A stretch of 64,000 nt of DNA from Methanobacteriota archaeon (lineage in GTDB: Archaea > Thermoplasmatota > Thermoplasmata > UBA10834): NCBI GenBank assembly GCA_020347565.1, contig CP070732.1, positions 1,535,508 through 1,599,507 of the forward strand, read 5' to 3'. Each line of letters opens with the position of its first letter. Positions within the stretch are counted from its first letter, which is position 1. The notes below the pieces were generated by a model. The model saw only the letters and a program-made list of their open reading frames with translations, had not been told where the DNA came from and made no database searches. A program made the translations under genes and the position numbers. Below, one piece after another: positions 42,993 to 52,005 of this stretch.

Positions 42993-43495
42993 CACTCGGC
43001 ACCTCCCATCTTGCCCTTGACCTCGTCGAACTGCGCCTCCGTGCCTTCCCTCATGTGCCTGCCCTTTATCCTGTCGTCGGACGGGAGGACTGCACCGTCG
43101 TGCGGGACGTCCACGCCGGCGTCCAGGAGACCCTTCATAGCTGCGAAGAGGACGCACCCCTTCACCGGGTCCTTGAGTCCCATGTCCAGCACGGCATTGT
43201 CGACTCCCTTCTCGAGCGCCCTCTTGCCTGCGAGGTAGCCCGTCAGGTACGCCCCAGGGGTGCTCTTCCCCGAGTGCGTCCATCCGAGCTTCGCCAGCTC
43301 CGTCGACACCGCCGACGCAAGCACCTTGTCGCCGCCGTCCGCGTACTCGACGAGCTGTATTCTCGTGTGCTTGTTGGAGCTGCGCACGACCGCCCTGGCC
43401 TTCTCGCTCTTGACCAGTGCAAGCCTGCGCCTGTAATCCGTACGCCCTTCTCTCCTCCTCCGGAAGGGCACCTTGTATCTCGGTCCTGTGGCCAT
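42992..43495 (-). CDS. rpl18: ribosomal protein L18 (uL18)
   Basis: 167 residues binding 5S r[23 protein letters not shown] and [14 protein letters not shown] are conserved. ATG 43495 has GGAG about 8 nt upstream; ATG 43501 is an alternative. Stop overlaps S5 start. Confidence 0.95.
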   Translation of the reverse strand: MATGPRYKVPFRRRREGRTDYRRRLALVKSEKARAVVRSSNKHTRIQLVEYADGGDKVLASAVSTELAKLGWTHSGKSTPGAYLTGYLAGKRALEKGVDNAVLDMGLKDPVKGCVLFAAMKGLLDAGVDVPHDGAVLPSDDRIKGRHMREGTEAQFDEVKGKMGGAE

Positions 43496-43497
43496 GA

Positions 43498-43956
43498 TCA
43501 TCGCTCCTTCAGTATCCCCTCTGTCCTGAGGTGCGAGTCCAGGTGCGGCCTGCTCTTGAACACGCCTCCCTTCGCCCTCAAGTAGTACTTCCTGTAAGTC
43601 CTCGTGTCGATCACGCCATCGTCCCTCAGCTGCCTCAGCCTGTGTCGGATCGGCCTGATGGTCTGCTGCCATCTCTCCTTCGAGGGCTTGCGCGCGTGCT
43701 TTCCGCCCTTCCTGGAGCCGTGGCCGGTCCTCCTGCCCTTGCGCTTCTGCGTCTGCAGGTAGTTCGCCCTGCCTCTCGAGACGCCCCGCTTCTGCCTCGC
43801 CGCTACGGTGCCGGAGGAGATGAGCGTCCTCACGTCAGACCGGGTGATCGCGTCCGCCACATCCTCCGTCCTGTTCGGGTCTATCCATACCCTGGATTCC
43901 CCGCACTTGAGCATCTGGGCGGCCATCCTCCTCTGGTTCTTCAGGTCCATCGTCAT
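43498..43956 (-). CDS. rpl19e: ribosomal protein L19e (eL19)
   Basis: 152 residues, archaeal/eukaryotic only. [20 protein letters not shown] is the family N-terminus; the basic middle ([20 protein letters not shown]) contacts rRNA. Its start overlaps the L32e stop by ATGA; the second Met (43950) is an equal alternative. Confidence 0.96.
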   Translation of the reverse strand: MTMDLKNQRRMAAQMLKCGESRVWIDPNRTEDVADAITRSDVRTLISSGTVAARQKRGVSRGRANYLQTQKRKGRRTGHGSRKGGKHARKPSKERWQQTIRPIRHRLRQLRDDGVIDTRTYRKYYLRAKGGVFKSRPHLDSHLRTEGILKER

Positions 43957-44720
43957 CCGCTCCTATTGAGTATCCTTATCTTGAGCTCGTCGGCCTTCTC
44001 CTCTATCTCGGTCCTCTTCCTCATGCCGACGGTGTGCGCCACCCTCGCAGCCTGAGTTTTCGGGTCGATGTCCTCGAGGTCCTTGACGTTGTGCACCATG
44101 ACCTCCCTGAAGCCCGACGGGTGAAGGTGCTTCGCCGCGTTGGGGCTGCCGTAGCCGATCGAGACGACGTTAGTCCTGCGCGTCATATGCCTCCTCATCT
44201 TCGAGTGCAACCCCTTCGGCCTCCGCCAGCCGGTGGTCCGGAGCTGCTTGCGCCTGTGGTACTCCTGGCGCACGAATGTCGGGCGCTTCGAGGCGATGTT
44301 CCCGCGCTCCCTGAGCGCGGCGAGGACTTCCTTCGAGAGCTCGGGCTTCAGCTTGACACTGTACCCCTCCTCTTCCTCGATTTCGACCTCTTCCTCTTCC
44401 TCCTCCTCGTCGCCCTCTATCTCGACCTCTTCCTCGTCGTCGCCCTTCTCCTCGTCTTCGTCGCCTTCGGGCTCGAGGCGCTCTTCGGGAGACTCCTCGT
44501 CCTCGTAGCCCTCGAGGTCCTCCCTCCAGTGCTCGAGAGTTTTGGGCCCAACGCCCTTGAGGTGCTCGTGTATCTCATCGGTGCGCTCCTCGTCGGCCAA
44601 GGCCTCGGCGAGGTCCTCCCTGGTCTCTATGCCGAGCGCCTTCAGCTTCGGGACATACTCGTCCTTGAACATGCGGAGCTTCGCGAACTCTCCATCGTCC
44701 TCAGATCTATCATCGGCCAT
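43953..44720 (-). CDS. rpl32e: ribosomal protein L32e (eL32) with N-terminal helix-hairpin-helix and acidic linker
   Basis: 255 residues, about twice the core length. Residues 1-70 form a helix-hairpin-helix-like domain (LKGVGPKTLEHWREDL). Residues about 72-118 are almost all Glu/Asp. The L32e core starts near 140 (KRPTFVRQEYHRRKQL) and ends normally. Similar N-terminal extensions are known in some euryarchaea, notably haloarchaea. Function of the extension is unknown. Confidence 0.95.
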   Translation of the reverse strand: MADDRSEDDGEFAKLRMFKDEYVPKLKALGIETREDLAEALADEERTDEIHEHLKGVGPKTLEHWREDLEGYEDEESPEERLEPEGDEDEEKGDDEEEVEIEGDEEEEEEEVEIEEEEGYSVKLKPELSKEVLAALRERGNIASKRPTFVRQEYHRRKQLRTTGWRRPKGLHSKMRRHMTRRTNVVSIGYGSPNAAKHLHPSGFREVMVHNVKDLEDIDPKTQAARVAHTVGMRKRTEIEEKADELKIRILNRSG

Positions 44721-44726
44721 GGTGTA

Positions 44727-45272
44727 TCACCTCCCCGCCTTCTCAGTGATGTATATCCCGTCCTGGAATATCCTCGGGTCGTAGCCCTTAATCCTCGTCG
44801 CCCTCTCGATGTTCGCGGCCGTCTGGCCGACCTCCTCGATGTCTGAACCGGTTATCGTGACCTGGTCGCCCTTGACCGCCACCTTCACACCGCTCTGCAC
44901 CTTCGCCGTCCTCGGGTGCTTCTCCCCCAGGAAGTTCTCTATTACGAAGACCTCGCCCTTGGCCGCCGCCTTGATCGGGAAGTGGGCGTAGACAATCCTC
45001 ATCCTGCACTCGAACCCCTCGGTCACGCCGTGTATCATGTTGCGTATGTGCGACGCGAAAGTCCCCACGAGAGCCCTGTGCTTCGCCCTCTTCGTGTCGC
45101 CGATGACGACGACCGCATCGCCGTTCCTGACGATCCTCACGTACGGGCTCGACAGCTCGCGGGAGAGCTCCCCCAACGGTCCCTTCACCTTGACGACGGC
45201 ACCGTCGACCTCGACCTGGACCTTCTCGGGTATGTCGATCTCATCCGTGTGCAAACCCATCACTTCGCTCAT
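44727..45272 (-). CDS. rpl6: ribosomal protein L6 (uL6)
   Basis: 181 residues with two L6 repeats. IDIPEKVQVEVDGAVVKVKG and FPIKAAAKGEVFVIENFLGE are conserved. ATG 45272 has GGTGA 5 nt upstream, beyond the S8 stop. Confidence 0.95.
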   Translation of the reverse strand: MSEVMGLHTDEIDIPEKVQVEVDGAVVKVKGPLGELSRELSSPYVRIVRNGDAVVVIGDTKRAKHRALVGTFASHIRNMIHGVTEGFECRMRIVYAHFPIKAAAKGEVFVIENFLGEKHPRTAKVQSGVKVAVKGDQVTITGSDIEEVGQTAANIERATRIKGYDPRIFQDGIYITEKAGR

Positions 45273-45282
45273 CCAGATCACC

Positions 45283-45672
45283 TCAGTAGACGAACGCCAG
45301 GAGCTTCCCGCCCACGCCGCCCTGTTTGGCCTGCGTGTGCGTGAGGACTCCCCTCGTCGTCGTCAGTATCAGCACCCCGAAGTCCTGCGCGGGAAGGTAC
45401 CTTGCCTCGAACTTCTCGAGGTCTCCCTTCCTGACGGAGTACCGCGGCCTGATGACGCCGCAGTCGTTTATATGTCCTGCCAGGTTTACTCTGAACATGC
45501 CGCTCCGGCCGTCGTCCACGAGCTCGAACTGCCTGATGTACCCGGCATCCTGCATCACCTTGAGCACTCGGCCTATGAGCTTCGACGACGGCCTGATGAC
45601 GCACTCGCCCCTGCCCACGCGCTCGGCGTTCTTGATGACGGACATCGCATCGTTCAATGGGTCCTGTTGCAT
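45283..45672 (-). CDS. rps8: ribosomal protein S8 (uS8)
   Basis: 129 residues. [20 protein letters not shown] is the archaeal N-terminus, and the C-terminus has [20 protein letters not shown]. It binds helix 21 of 16S rRNA and in bacteria regulates this operon; whether that holds here is unknown. Confidence 0.96.
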   Translation of the reverse strand: MQQDPLNDAMSVIKNAERVGRGECVIRPSSKLIGRVLKVMQDAGYIRQFELVDDGRSGMFRVNLAGHINDCGVIRPRYSVRKGDLEKFEARYLPAQDFGVLILTTTRGVLTHTQAKQGGVGGKLLAFVY

Positions 45673-45683
45673 CCGACATCACC

Positions 45684-45830
45684 TCATGAGTACTTCCTGA
45701 ACCCCAGCTCGGGGGCCATGTCCCTGAAGCACTGCCTGCAGAGCCGCATTCCATAGCGCCGTATGATGCCGCGCTTGCGGCCGCATCTGGTGCAGCCAGC
45801 CTTCCTGCCGAACAACTTCTTCGGCTTCAA
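45684..45830 (-). CDS. rps14: ribosomal protein S14 (uS14), zinc type
   Basis: 48 residues: C14 and C17 of CTRC and the CRQCF pair bind zinc, and the end GFRKYS is the family signature. The start is TTG 45830, overlapping the L5 stop TGA (ATTGA), with GAGGTGG 4 nt upstream inside L5. There is no ATG or GTG that would give the right length. Confidence 0.95.
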   Translation of the reverse strand: MKPKKLFGRKAGCTRCGRKRGIIRRYGMRLCRQCFRDMAPELGFRKYS

Positions 45831-46339
45831 TCGACCACCTCTGCGCTGAACCTTGATCTGACGAACTCCATCCCCTCGTGCTTGGTTATCCTGTGATGGT
45901 GTGGAAGGCTCCTCCTCAGGATGTCCCTCCTTGCGATTCGCTTCCCTGGCCGTGTCAGCGCGACGCTGACGTCGAGCCCGAAGATGCCTATCTCGGGGTC
46001 GTACTTCATGCCGGGGAAGTCCGTGTAGTCCTGTATGCCGAAGGAGAAGTTGCCCTCGGGGTCGAACGAGTACTCGGCGACCCTGTTCTCCCTGATCCAC
46101 AGCGCCGTCTTGACGAACTCCTCGCCCTCCTTGCCGCGGAGCGTGACCTTGACACCTATCTGCATGCCGCGCCTGATGCCGAAGTCCCGGTTCGTCGTCC
46201 TGGCCAGCGTGCGTATCGGCTTCCTCTTGGTCACCATCTGCAGGACCTTCTCCGCCTTCAACAGCCGCTCGCCCGCGTCGCCCACGCCTATGTTGACGAC
46301 AGCCTTGTCGATCCTTATCTCGCGCATGGGGTTCGTCAT
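45827..46339 (-). CDS. rpl5: ribosomal protein L5 (uL5)
   Basis: 170 residues binding 5S r[23 protein letters not shown] and [20 protein letters not shown] are conserved. It overlaps S4e by ATGA at its start and S14 at its stop. Confidence 0.97.
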   Translation of the reverse strand: MTNPMREIRIDKAVVNIGVGDAGERLLKAEKVLQMVTKRKPIRTLARTTNRDFGIRRGMQIGVKVTLRGKEGEEFVKTALWIRENRVAEYSFDPEGNFSFGIQDYTDFPGMKYDPEIGIFGLDVSVALTRPGKRIARRDILRRSLPHHHRITKHEGMEFVRSRFSAEVVD

Positions 46340-47055
46340 AGGGCCTTCGCCTCCGCCAACCTTATCTCGGGCGTCTTGTCGCCCACGACGAACACGTTCT
46401 CCTTGACCGTGCTGAAACCTTCCTTGAAAGTCACGGTGTTCGAGCCCGAGCCCCTTCGGAGCCTGTACTCCTCGATCGTCTGGATGGACCCGGGATGGGA
46501 GCCGCCGGTGAGCAGCGCGAGGCTGCCTTTGTCCAGCTTGAACGACTTGATTATGCGCTGGGACGGGAGTTCTATCTTGAGCACGTCACCCGTCCTGTAC
46601 TGGTCCTTCGGGAGCAGTATGCATCTCCCGTCGTGGAGGTTCAGCTGCACCTTGCCGCCGGCGACGACGCTCTTGTCGTCTATCCTCACGAGCTTCCACG
46701 AGCTCTCCTTCTCCTCGATGGGCACGAGCATCAGCCTGCCCTTGTAGTCGAGGAGCAGGCGATAGCTCTCCTTCGCCTCGACGAGCGTCACGACGTCCAT
46801 CAATCCCACGGGGTACTTGTCGTCCGTGACGACCCTGCCGTCCACCTTCACACCCCGCCCGCCGATGATGAACATCGCCTCGCGGAAGTTGTCGCACGCA
46901 CCGAGCATGTCCCTCAGCACCATCGCCAGTGGCATGGACTCCTCCTTCCTGTGCGGTCCCGCCCTGGGCTTCATGACCCATCGGCTGACCTTCCTGGGGA
47001 CGGGCCATCTTCTCGGAGCTGCCATCCTCTTCATGTGCTTCTTCAACGCTCTCAC
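46336..47055 (-). CDS. rps4e: ribosomal protein S4e (eS4)
   Basis: 239 residues, archaeal/eukaryotic. [16 protein letters not shown] is the N-terminal signature; an S4-like RNA-binding part and a KOW-like region follow ([12 protein letters not shown] at the end). The GTG start 47055 overlaps the L24 stop; AAGGAGGA precedes it. Confidence 0.96.
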   Translation of the reverse strand: MRALKKHMKRMAAPRRWPVPRKVSRWVMKPRAGPHRKEESMPLAMVLRDMLGACDNFREAMFIIGGRGVKVDGRVVTDDKYPVGLMDVVTLVEAKESYRLLLDYKGRLMLVPIEEKESSWKLVRIDDKSVVAGGKVQLNLHDGRCILLPKDQYRTGDVLKIELPSQRIIKSFKLDKGSLALLTGGSHPGSIQTIEEYRLRRGSGSNTVTFKEGFSTVKENVFVVGDKTPEIRLAEAKAL

Positions 47056-47426
47056 GCTCCTCCTTTGAGATCCTCGAGCTTCTTCTTCCTCCAGCCGTCC
47101 GACACGTCGAGCTTGGTGATGATCACGTCCGACGGGTCTATGAGCCGCTCGGTCTGCGTGCCGTCCGCCTTCGCCACCGTCACGTTCTCTATGATTATCT
47201 TGTACTCTCCGAGGTCGACCGATGCGACCTTGTTCTCGGTCCCCTTGATGTCCCTGGAGCCGCGTATGATCTTGACCGTGTCGCCCTTCCGCACCGGGAG
47301 AGAGCGCACGTTGTACTCCCTGATGAGCGGCGAGTCCAGGTGCGCCGATACCATGCGTCGTCTCCTGTGGAACGGCGCGTCCATCTTCGCCCTCCTCTGC
47401 TTCCTTGCCTTGTGGCTCGTAGTCAT
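47052..47426 (-). CDS. rpl24: ribosomal protein L24 (uL24)
   Basis: 124 residues. HKARKQRRAKMDAPFHRRRR is the archaeal N-terminal extension, followed by the KOW motif VRKGDTVKIIRGSRDIKG. It initiates large-subunit assembly. Followed by S4e with overlap. Confidence 0.96.
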   Translation of the reverse strand: MTTSHKARKQRRAKMDAPFHRRRRMVSAHLDSPLIREYNVRSLPVRKGDTVKIIRGSRDIKGTENKVASVDLGEYKIIIENVTVAKADGTQTERLIDPSDVIITKLDVSDGWRKKKLEDLKGGA

Positions 47427-47436
47427 CCGATCGACC

Positions 47437-47835
47437 TCACACTATGACGGACGCGGTGGCCGCGATGCGGGGCCAGCGCTCGGCCGCCTCCCTCGCCACG
47501 GGGCCCTTTATGTCCGTCCCCTTCGTCTCGCCCGTTTCCGTCACCATGACGACCGCGTTGTCCTCGAACTGGATCATCGTCCCCTCGGGCCGTCTGAACG
47601 GCCTCCTCTGGCGGACGATCACCGCGCGCATGAGCTGCTTCCTCGTCTCGGGTGTACCCTTCTTAACCGTCACAACCAGCAGGTCTCCTACGGCCGCGCT
47701 CGGATACCTCCTGCTCGCCCCGTGGTACTTCGGCACGGAGACGACCTGGACGACCTTCGCGCCCGTGTTGTCTATGCAGTCGAGCCTCGCACCCGCGGGT
47801 ATGCCCCTCATCTGCCTGCCCGGTAGCCCCTTCAT
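47437..47835 (-). CDS. rpl14: ribosomal protein L14 (uL14)
   Basis: 132 residues. IPAGARLDCIDNTGAKVVQV and VIVRQRRPFRRPEGTMIQFE are conserved. ATG 47835 is preferred over GTG 47844 because AGGTG lies 6 nt before it. Confidence 0.96.
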   Translation of the reverse strand: MKGLPGRQMRGIPAGARLDCIDNTGAKVVQVVSVPKYHGASRRYPSAAVGDLLVVTVKKGTPETRKQLMRAVIVRQRRPFRRPEGTMIQFEDNAVVMVTETGETKGTDIKGPVAREAAERWPRIAATASVIV

Positions 47836-47844
47836 GTCGAACAC

Positions 47845-48183
47845 CTACGCCCTCTCGATGACGACGTACGAGACACGCTTGCTCAGCGGCCTGCATTCCA
47901 TAATGCTGACCCTGTCCCCCGCCTTCGCCTCAATGCACGGCGGCGAGTGGGCGAGGTACCTGCTGGTTCTCTTCTCGTACCTCTCGTACTTCGGAACGTA
48001 CTTGAGGTGTTCCCTCTCGACCGCGACCGTGCCCTGCATCTTTGTCGACACGACGGTCCCGTTCAGGACCGTGCCTCTGACAGGCAGCTCGCCGTGGAAC
48101 GGGCAGTTCCTGTCCGTGCAGGTGCCCTTCGGTGGCTCGACGTCGAGCCCTATGTTGGCTGCCGCCTCCTTCTTCCTCGCCAT
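47845..48183 (-). CDS. rps17: ribosomal protein S17 (uS17)
   Basis: 112 residues. The archaeal N-terminal extension has CTDRNCPFHG; the OB fold includes HLKYVPKYERYEKRTSRYLA. In the run between Rnp1 and L14, as in most archaea. Confidence 0.96.
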   Translation of the reverse strand: MARKKEAAANIGLDVEPPKGTCTDRNCPFHGELPVRGTVLNGTVVSTKMQGTVAVEREHLKYVPKYERYEKRTSRYLAHSPPCIEAKAGDRVSIMECRPLSKRVSYVVIERA

Positions 48184-48202
48184 GGTCACATCACCTTGCT
48201 GC

Positions 48203-48466
48203 TCATCGCACTCTCTTGATCCTGTCCTCAGGTCTGAATCTGATGTCGTCTCCGGAGACCACATGCGCCTGCGAGCCATCGTCGAACCTGAACTCGCACC
48301 CGGCCTTCGCCACCATCTTCTCGACGCCGTCCTGCTCGATCGTGATCGTGTTCTTCGTCTCGTCAACGACCCTTCCGTGCACGCCCACGATGGACGGGCA
48401 GGTCGACCCGATGACCTCGACGTCGAGCCCGATGAACTGGGTCCTCCGGAAGTCCTTTGATTTCAT
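48203..48466 (-). CDS. rnp1: RNase P protein component 1 (Rpp29/Pop4)
   Basis: 87 residues, an Sm-like beta-barrel. FIGLDVEVIGSTCPSIVGV and GRVVDETKNTI are the Rpp29 signature. It binds the RNase P RNA. Its place between SUI1 and S17 is conserved in archaea. Pop5, another subunit, lies at 63.3-63.6 kb. Confidence 0.95.
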   Translation of the reverse strand: MKSKDFRRTQFIGLDVEVIGSTCPSIVGVHGRVVDETKNTITIEQDGVEKMVAKAGCEFRFDDGSQAHVVSGDDIRFRPEDRIKRVR

Positions 48467-48474
48467 GCTCGGTC

Positions 48475-48774
48475 CTACCTCGAGTCCACGGAGAACCCGA
48501 GTTCTTCCAGTACCTCCTTCACCTTCCTCTTGTGGTCGCCCTGGAGCTCTATCTTGCTCTCCTTGTACGTGCCTCCTGCGGCGCATCTCGTCTTCAGCTT
48601 CCTCGCGAGCTCCTCCATGTCGATGTCACTTGAGTCGATCCCCTCGACGACGGTGACCACCTTGCCGTACCTTCTGGTGTCCGTGGTTATCTTTATCTGC
48701 TGCTGTTCCTTGGCAATCTGTTCGCAGATACACAACTCCTCTGGCAGTCCGCATACCGAGCAAATACCAGCCAT
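48475..48774 (-). CDS. translation initiation factor aIF1 (SUI1 family)
   Basis: 99 residues. An N-terminal zinc knuckle pair ([13 protein letters not shown]) precedes the SUI1 core with [20 protein letters not shown] and [15 protein letters not shown]. It promotes start-codon selection on the small subunit. Confidence 0.95.
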   Translation of the reverse strand: MAGICSVCGLPEELCICEQIAKEQQQIKITTDTRRYGKVVTVVEGIDSSDIDMEELARKLKTRCAAGGTYKESKIELQGDHKRKVKEVLEELGFSVDSR

Positions 48775-48798
48775 TACTTCTCTCTCCTCCTTTGGTTT

Positions 48799-49131
48799 CT
48801 ACTCCTCTTCCGTCTCCTCGTCCGCGGCCTCTTCCTCCAGCTCCTCCTCGGGGGGCTGGGGGACCTCCTCGACCTTGGACACCTTTCTCTCTCTCTTCCT
48901 CACCGCGGCAGACTCAGTCGGCCTCTCGAGGCCGAGTTCGTACTCCCGCTCTATCGTGACTATACGCGCGATATTCTTCCTGATCGCCTTCATCTTGCCT
49001 GGGCTCGCGGGCGCGCCGCCCATCGCGGCGACCCCGCGCTCGTGCATGAGCTCGTCGTTCAGCTCCTTCAGCTTGCTTCGCCTGTCCTCCGGTCGCATCG
49101 CCCTGATGTCGTCCGACCTCAGCAATGCCAT
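48799..49131 (-). CDS. rpl29: ribosomal protein L29 (uL29) with acidic tail
   Basis: 110 residues. The core helical hairpin (residues 1-65) has LRSDDIRAMRPEDRRSKLKE and PGKMKAIRKNIARI. Residues about 85-110 are nearly all Glu/Asp, an unusual tail. Starts 2 nt after the S3 stop. Confidence 0.94.
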   Translation of the reverse strand: MALLRSDDIRAMRPEDRRSKLKELNDELMHERGVAAMGGAPASPGKMKAIRKNIARIVTIEREYELGLERPTESAAVRKRERKVSKVEEVPQPPEEELEEEAADEETEEE

Positions 49132-49133
49132 CT

Positions 49134-50216
49134 CTAGCCCTCCTTCTCAGCCCCGTCGGCCTTGGTCTCTTTCGCCTTCGCCTCGGGCTTTCCTCCCACC
49201 CCATCCCCGCTCTTCGCAGTGGGCTCCGTCTCGGTTTCAGGCGGTGGTGGCTCATCCTCGGTCGTGGGCTCCGCGTCCTCGGGCTTGGGCGGTTCGGGCT
49301 GCGCCTCGTCCTTCGGCGGCGGCAGCTCGTTCTCCGCGTCCGCCTCCTTCGGAGCGCCTTTGGCTGGAGCCTCTGGCTTCTCCTCGGGTTTCGCCTCTCC
49401 TTCGTCCTTCTTCTTGCGCTTACGAGGCTTTTTCTCCTTCGCCTCGGCGCCCTCCTTCTTCTTCTCCTTCGGGGCGGACTTCTTCTTCTCCTTCTCCTCT
49501 GCATCCGTCGCCTTCTTCAGCTCCTCGACGGCCTCGCCCGCACGCTCCTCCTCGACCTTCTCGGCAGCCTCCTTCTCAGCCTCCGCGCTCGGCTCCGCCG
49601 CTGGCGGCGCCTCGGGCTCGGGCAGGGGAAGCACGTCGATCTCGTCCGGGAGCCTCGCATCCGGATGCATGATCTGTACCGTAACGCCTATGGTCCCTGG
49701 CTTCATCCTCGCATTGGCGAAACCCTTCTCCATGAAGTCCAGCTTGGCCTGGCCGCAGAACTTGATGTGGCCGGACTTGAACTTCTCCCTTCTGTGACGC
49801 TGTCCAGTGAGTTTGCCGGCCACTGTCACCTGGCAGCCCCTCGCGCCCGACTCCATGATTCTTCGCACCGTCGAGTGCCCCGCCCGCCTGAAGTGCCAGC
49901 CCCGCTCGAGCGCGCTTGCGAGCTTCTCGGCCATGATCTGCGCGTTCAGGTTCGGGTTCTCGACCTCCTGTACCTCTATCTGCGGGTTGCTGAAGCTGAA
50001 GTCGTCCTCTATCGCCCTCGTCAGCCCCTTGATTGCCTCTCCCCGCCTTCCGATGACGAGGCCGGGCCTCTCCGTTATGAGCGTCACCCTCGTTCCCATC
50101 GGCGTCCTCTGGACATCAAGGCCTCCGAACCCCGCGCGGCCGACACGGGACATGATGTACTCCCTCAGCAGCACCCGCCGGATCTTCTCCGTCACAAACT
50201 TCCTCTCGCTTGCCAT
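49134..50216 (-). CDS. rps3: ribosomal protein S3 (uS3) with ~160-residue low-complexity tail
   Basis: 360 residues; ordinary archaeal S3 is about 200-230. Core residues 1-200 include the KH domain with RPGLVIGRRGEAIKG and HFRRAGHSTVRRIMESGARG. The tail (about 200-360) is made of Lys/Glu/Ala/Pro repeats (KKKSAPKEKKKEGAEAKEKK), first basic then acidic-proline rich, likely disordered. Confidence 0.96.
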   Translation of the reverse strand: MASERKFVTEKIRRVLLREYIMSRVGRAGFGGLDVQRTPMGTRVTLITERPGLVIGRRGEAIKGLTRAIEDDFSFSNPQIEVQEVENPNLNAQIMAEKLASALERGWHFRRAGHSTVRRIMESGARGCQVTVAGKLTGQRHRREKFKSGHIKFCGQAKLDFMEKGFANARMKPGTIGVTVQIMHPDARLPDEIDVLPLPEPEAPPAAEPSAEAEKEAAEKVEEERAGEAVEELKKATDAEEKEKKKSAPKEKKKEGAEAKEKKPRKRKKKDEGEAKPEEKPEAPAKGAPKEADAENELPPPKDEAQPEPPKPEDAEPTTEDEPPPPETETEPTAKSGDGVGGKPEAKAKETKADGAEKEG

Positions 50217-50241
50217 GCAAATCCTCCGTCGGGCGCCATCC

Positions 50242-50694
50242 TCAGGATGACTTCTCGACCTCCTCCAACACGATCTCTACGCTCGTGGTCTGCTCGTTCC
50301 AGGGGGTGCTCCTGCCATGCGCTCTCGGCATGTACGCCTTCTGTATCCTGCCCCTGTGGGCGCAGGCCACCCTGATTCTCATGTTGTCCGCGTCCAGGCC
50401 CTTGTATTCCGCGTTGGAGTGGGCGCTGTTCACGACGCCCAGGATCGCCCTAGCCGCCTTCTGCGGGTACCTTCCCGGGCCGCTCCCAGCTTTGGGGCTT
50501 AGGAACATCTTGTATCGCGAGTAGGGCACGGCGGTCTTCATGTCGACAATCCCCGTGAGGTACTCCCTCGCCCTGTCGACCTTCATGCCCTTGAGCATCT
50601 TGCACACCTCCCTGCAGTGCTTCGGCGACACGCGCATCTCCTTGCCTATCGCCTTGGAGGTCGTCTCCGGGTCCGTCTGCTGTGTGTATCCCAT
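50242..50694 (-). CDS. rpl22: ribosomal protein L22 (uL22)
   Basis: 150 residues. KAIGKEMRVSPKHCREVCKM and the beta-hairpin end HAHGRSTPWNEQTTSVEIVL are conserved in archaeal L22, which lines the exit tunnel. Confidence 0.95.
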   Translation of the reverse strand: MGYTQQTDPETTSKAIGKEMRVSPKHCREVCKMLKGMKVDRAREYLTGIVDMKTAVPYSRYKMFLSPKAGSGPGRYPQKAARAILGVVNSAHSNAEYKGLDADNMRIRVACAHRGRIQKAYMPRAHGRSTPWNEQTTSVEIVLEEVEKSS

Positions 50695-50712
50695 TCCCCT
50701 CGACCTCCTCCA

Positions 50713-51276
50713 TCACTTCAGTGGCATGAACTTGGACGACCTCGTGGCGCCGACGCCGAGGCCCGAGTGTCTCACGCCCTTCCTGGTCAGCGCGAACTCG
50801 CCAAGCGAATGCCCTATCATCTCGGGCTTGATCTCCACTGGCTGGAACTCCTTGCCGTTGTGTATCATGACCGTCTTCCCGACGAACTCCGGGAGCACGT
50901 ATATCTCGCGCCTGTGCGTCCTCACGGGCTCGTCAGAGGTCCTCATCCTCGCGAGGAAGGCGTCCTGCTCGGGGTTGAGGCCGCGTATGAACGACCGCCT
51001 CGCCCTGGCCGGAAGGAGCTCGATGATGTCCGCGAGCGGCATCTTGAGCAGCTCCTCCATCGTGTACCCGCGGTACGTGAACTCCTTCTTCCTTCTCGCC
51101 TGTATCTGGCTCTTCTTCTTCCTCATCCTGCGTCGCGAGGCCTTCGCCGACCCTCCGTGCCTGGCAGAGGGCTTCGGCTTCTTCGCCTTCTCGGGCTTCG
51201 CCCCCGCAGCACCCGTCGTCTTGGCCACCGGGGCGGCGGCCGGCTCGGGCGTCTCGACCTTGACCGTCTCAGCCAT
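50713..51276 (-). CDS. rps19: ribosomal protein S19 (uS19) with N-terminal extension
   Basis: 187 residues. Residues 1-58 are an Ala/Pro/Lys-rich extension; the archaeal S19 core follows (EFTYRGYTMEELLKMPLADI and GHSLGEFALTRKGVRHSGLG). The ORF is continuous from ATG 51276, 3 nt after the L2 stop, so the extension is probably translated. Confidence 0.94.
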   Translation of the reverse strand: MAETVKVETPEPAAAPVAKTTGAAGAKPEKAKKPKPSARHGGSAKASRRRMRKKKSQIQARRKKEFTYRGYTMEELLKMPLADIIELLPARARRSFIRGLNPEQDAFLARMRTSDEPVRTHRREIYVLPEFVGKTVMIHNGKEFQPVEIKPEMIGHSLGEFALTRKGVRHSGLGVGATRSSKFMPLK

Positions 51277-51279
51277 TCA

Positions 51280-51993
51280 CTACACCTTCCTCGGCTTCTT
51301 GCGCGACTTCTTCTTGGGCGCTAGCCTGCCGACCTTCCTTCCCGGCGGAGCGTTCCTTCCCACGCTGGACTGCGTCCCGACGTGCGGGTGTCCGCCTCCG
51401 CCGTGTGGATGGTCGACGGGGTTTTTCGCAATGCCCTTCACCGTGAAGTACGCCTTTGACGTTGACCTGTAAGCGTGGAACTTCTTCCCCGACTTCGCGA
51501 AGGGCTTCTCCTTGTGCCCTCCACCGGCCACAAGGCCAACGGTCGCGAGGCATCGTCTGTCGACCTCCTTGAACCTGCCAGACGGGAGCAGCACGACCGT
51601 CTTGGCGCCGTGGCTGACAATCGTCGCGGCGTTGCCAGCGGTCCTGGCGAGCTTTCCGCCGTCTCCCGGCTGCAGCTCGACGTTGTACACGATCGTGCCT
51701 TCGGGCAGCTGCCCGACGGCGGCGGTGTTGCCCGCTGTAACGGAGCCGGACGCGCCCACCGTCACCTTCTGGCCGACGAAGGCGCCGTCCGGCGCGAGCA
51801 TCCAGAACTCCGTATCCCCTAGGTCCACCTTAGCCAGAGGTGCTATCCTGCCGGCTTCGTGTCGTATGTCGACGATGACGCCGCTGCCGCGTCTCACCTT
51901 CGGGTGCTTGGCATCCGTGAACTTGAGGTGCCTGGGAGACTTGTACCGACCGTACCCCCGACCCCTTCGCTGATTTATGAGGTTCTTTCCCAT
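51280..51993 (-). CDS. rpl2: ribosomal protein L2 (uL2)
   Basis: 237 residues. INQRRGRGYGRYKSPRHLKF is the N-terminus and NPVDHPHGGGGHPHVG holds the peptidyl-transferase-proximal His. Sits between L23 and S19 as usual. Confidence 0.97.
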   Translation of the reverse strand: MGKNLINQRRGRGYGRYKSPRHLKFTDAKHPKVRRGSGVIVDIRHEAGRIAPLAKVDLGDTEFWMLAPDGAFVGQKVTVGASGSVTAGNTAAVGQLPEGTIVYNVELQPGDGGKLARTAGNAATIVSHGAKTVVLLPSGRFKEVDRRCLATVGLVAGGGHKEKPFAKSGKKFHAYRSTSKAYFTVKGIAKNPVDHPHGGGGHPHVGTQSSVGRNAPPGRKVGRLAPKKKSRKKPRKV

Positions 51994-52005
51994 GTCCGTT
52001 CACCC

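Noticed and set aside
42177-43283. 368-codon reading of S5 with a long N-terminal extension
   Set aside because: The extension overlaps L18 in another frame; S5 starts at 42992 with the TGATG junction.
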